From Candidatus Pacearchaeota archaeon (GTDB lineage Archaea; Nanobdellota; Nanobdellia; Pacearchaeales; GW2011-AR1): a DNA stretch of 39,834 bases. The stretch is taken from positions 1 through 39,834 of the forward strand of contig SICV01000007.1 of the NCBI GenBank assembly GCA_009694725.1. Direction: 5' to 3'. The position numbers and the translations under genes are program-made. Below the pieces are notes generated by a model, which worked only from the letters and a program-made list of their open reading frames with translations, was not told where the DNA came from and did no database searches. This document shows positions 38,716-39,834 of the stretch, piece after piece; position 1 is the first letter of the stretch, and each line of letters begins with the position of its first letter.

Positions 38716-39662
38716 TATTGTGAGACCTCTTGGAATTCATATTTACGCTTTGCGGTGTGTTTGGTTGGGCGAAGGGCAGGGGTGAGTACAATTTGTCGCT
38801 TGACCGGGCCCTGAACGCTTCCTGAGACTAACATATAGGGTGCTTTGATTAAGCCAAAGTTCGGGAAACCGGACGACGGATTGATATTCTTTTCAGCGAT
38901 GGTATTCGTGGTAATGACATTCAGATTGTAATGGACACGGGTGAACATACCGAATTGACCTGCATAGGGTGTTCTGAACGTAACACGGGCTGGATGCCAA
39001 GGACCAAGCGAACCAGGGCGTCTTCGTCCTTTCTCTGATTTGTGTTGTTTGAGCGAGATACCATAACGCTTGACTGCGCCCGAGAACCCTCGACCGGTGG
39101 TCAATCCACGAGCATCAACCAATTTCATCGGGTAGATGTCTTTCAAGGTCAATTCACGATTCAAGAGTGTTGTCACGAATGCTAATTTGTCAGCGGCGTG
39201 AACGGCAAATTCAGTCACGTCAGGGGTTTTTTTGATGTTGGTTTGAGAAGGAAGGGAATAGACCAAAACCCGGATATCTTCATACTGAGCAGGAGGAGTT
39301 ATGGTTTGTGGTTGTTTTGGAAGATGGAGGATTTTCTTGAGGATTGCTTCGTTTGTAACAATGCATTCCTTTGCGACGATGTTGTTATGGTAGAAACGGA
39401 CTGAGGCAACTTTCATAGCGGGAATTTCAAGGACGGTTGCAGGGACAATAATCTTTTTACCGGTTGTCATCGATTTATCAGTAAGGTCTTTGACGGATGC
39501 AGATACCATGCCCACCTTATAGGCAATAACGCCGAGAATGCCTTGTGCTTTCGCATCAAGATGTTTTTTGACTGGTTTCCAATTCACTCGGGGTAGCAAC
39601 TTTGATGCACGGCCTCGTGGCCAGAATTGTAAGCTTCCTTCGCGTGTTTTGTGTGGTGGCAT
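38715..39662 (-). CDS. rpl3: ribosomal protein uL3
   Basis: GSLQFWPRGRASKLLPRVNWKP...GRRRPGSLGPWHPARVTFRTPYAGQFGMFTRVHYN. Confidence 0.96.
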   Translation of the reverse strand: MPPHKTREGSLQFWPRGRASKLLPRVNWKPVKKHLDAKAQGILGVIAYKVGMVSASVKDLTDKSMTTGKKIIVPATVLEIPAMKVASVRFYHNNIVAKECIVTNEAILKKILHLPKQPQTITPPAQYEDIRVLVYSLPSQTNIKKTPDVTEFAVHAADKLAFVTTLLNRELTLKDIYPMKLVDARGLTTGRGFSGAVKRYGISLKQHKSEKGRRRPGSLGPWHPARVTFRTPYAGQFGMFTRVHYNLNVITTNTIAEKNINPSSGFPNFGLIKAPYMLVSGSVQGPVKRQIVLTPALRPTKHTAKRKYEFQEVSQ

Positions 39663-39752
39663 TGTTCGTTGAGTTTAGTTTTGTATTTATTTGTGTAAAA
39701 AACTGATGTAAGGTATACACCAATTACCGTAAAACGAGACAACTCACTCGAT

Positions 39753-39794
39753 GGTGTTCCGAAGATCTAGCAGGATCTTGTGTGTGGAACAACC
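39753..39794 (-). promoter_or_regulatory. candidate structured 5' leader hairpin of the r-protein operon
   Basis: GGTTGTTCC...GGAACACC outer stem and AAGATC...GATCTT inner stem, between TATA-like CTTTAAATACC (39825-39834) and the uL3 ATG (39662). Confidence 0.45.
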
Positions 39795-39834
39795 ACTTAG
39801 ATTCAAAATGTCTTACGGAGAGGGGTATTTAAAG

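Noticed and set aside
28849-39404. Plus-strand ORFs opposite ribosomal-protein genes (e.g. 32779-33222, 37788-38165)
   Set aside because: Antisense shadows of strongly conserved minus-strand r-protein genes.

Overview
Archaeal chromosomal window, DPANN-like by gene content (Woesearchaeota/Pacearchaeota-type affinity is inference only). Almost all genes are on the minus strand. Reading in minus-strand order from high to low coordinates: (i) a large ribosomal-protein cluster, uL3 to uL15-SecY-EMC3/DUF106 (39.7-26.4 kb); (ii) a dockerin-like secreted protein, an FKBP and two glycosyltransferases; (iii) the exosome/proteasome neighbourhood (psmA, SBDS, Rrp4, Rrp41, Rrp42, Rpo6/RpoK); (iv) a large discoidin-domain surface protein, uS2, and a DUF2157/GDYXXLXY pair; (v) an rRNA operon 16S-tRNA-Ala(TGC)-23S with long inverted-repeat processing stems; (vi) small hypothetical genes, RNase P RNA and tRNA-Phe(GAA); (vii) a class III signal-peptide protein, NFACT-R, YhbY, eS19, eL39, eL31 and a 5' TruB/Cbf5 fragment. 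Main discoveries: two ORF-less group I introns in the 23S rRNA, at sites equivalent to E. coli 1931 and 2593, with readable P1/P3/P7/P8 elements; a protein-like 65-aa ORF plus an unexplained hairpin-rich segment inside the tRNA-Ala/23S spacer; a small gene interrupted by one in-frame TAA; a leaderless 27-aa Lys/Arg/Ser mini-protein missing from the ORF track; and an exact 20-nt dispersed repeat. All calls were made by eye; no alignment or covariance search was run.
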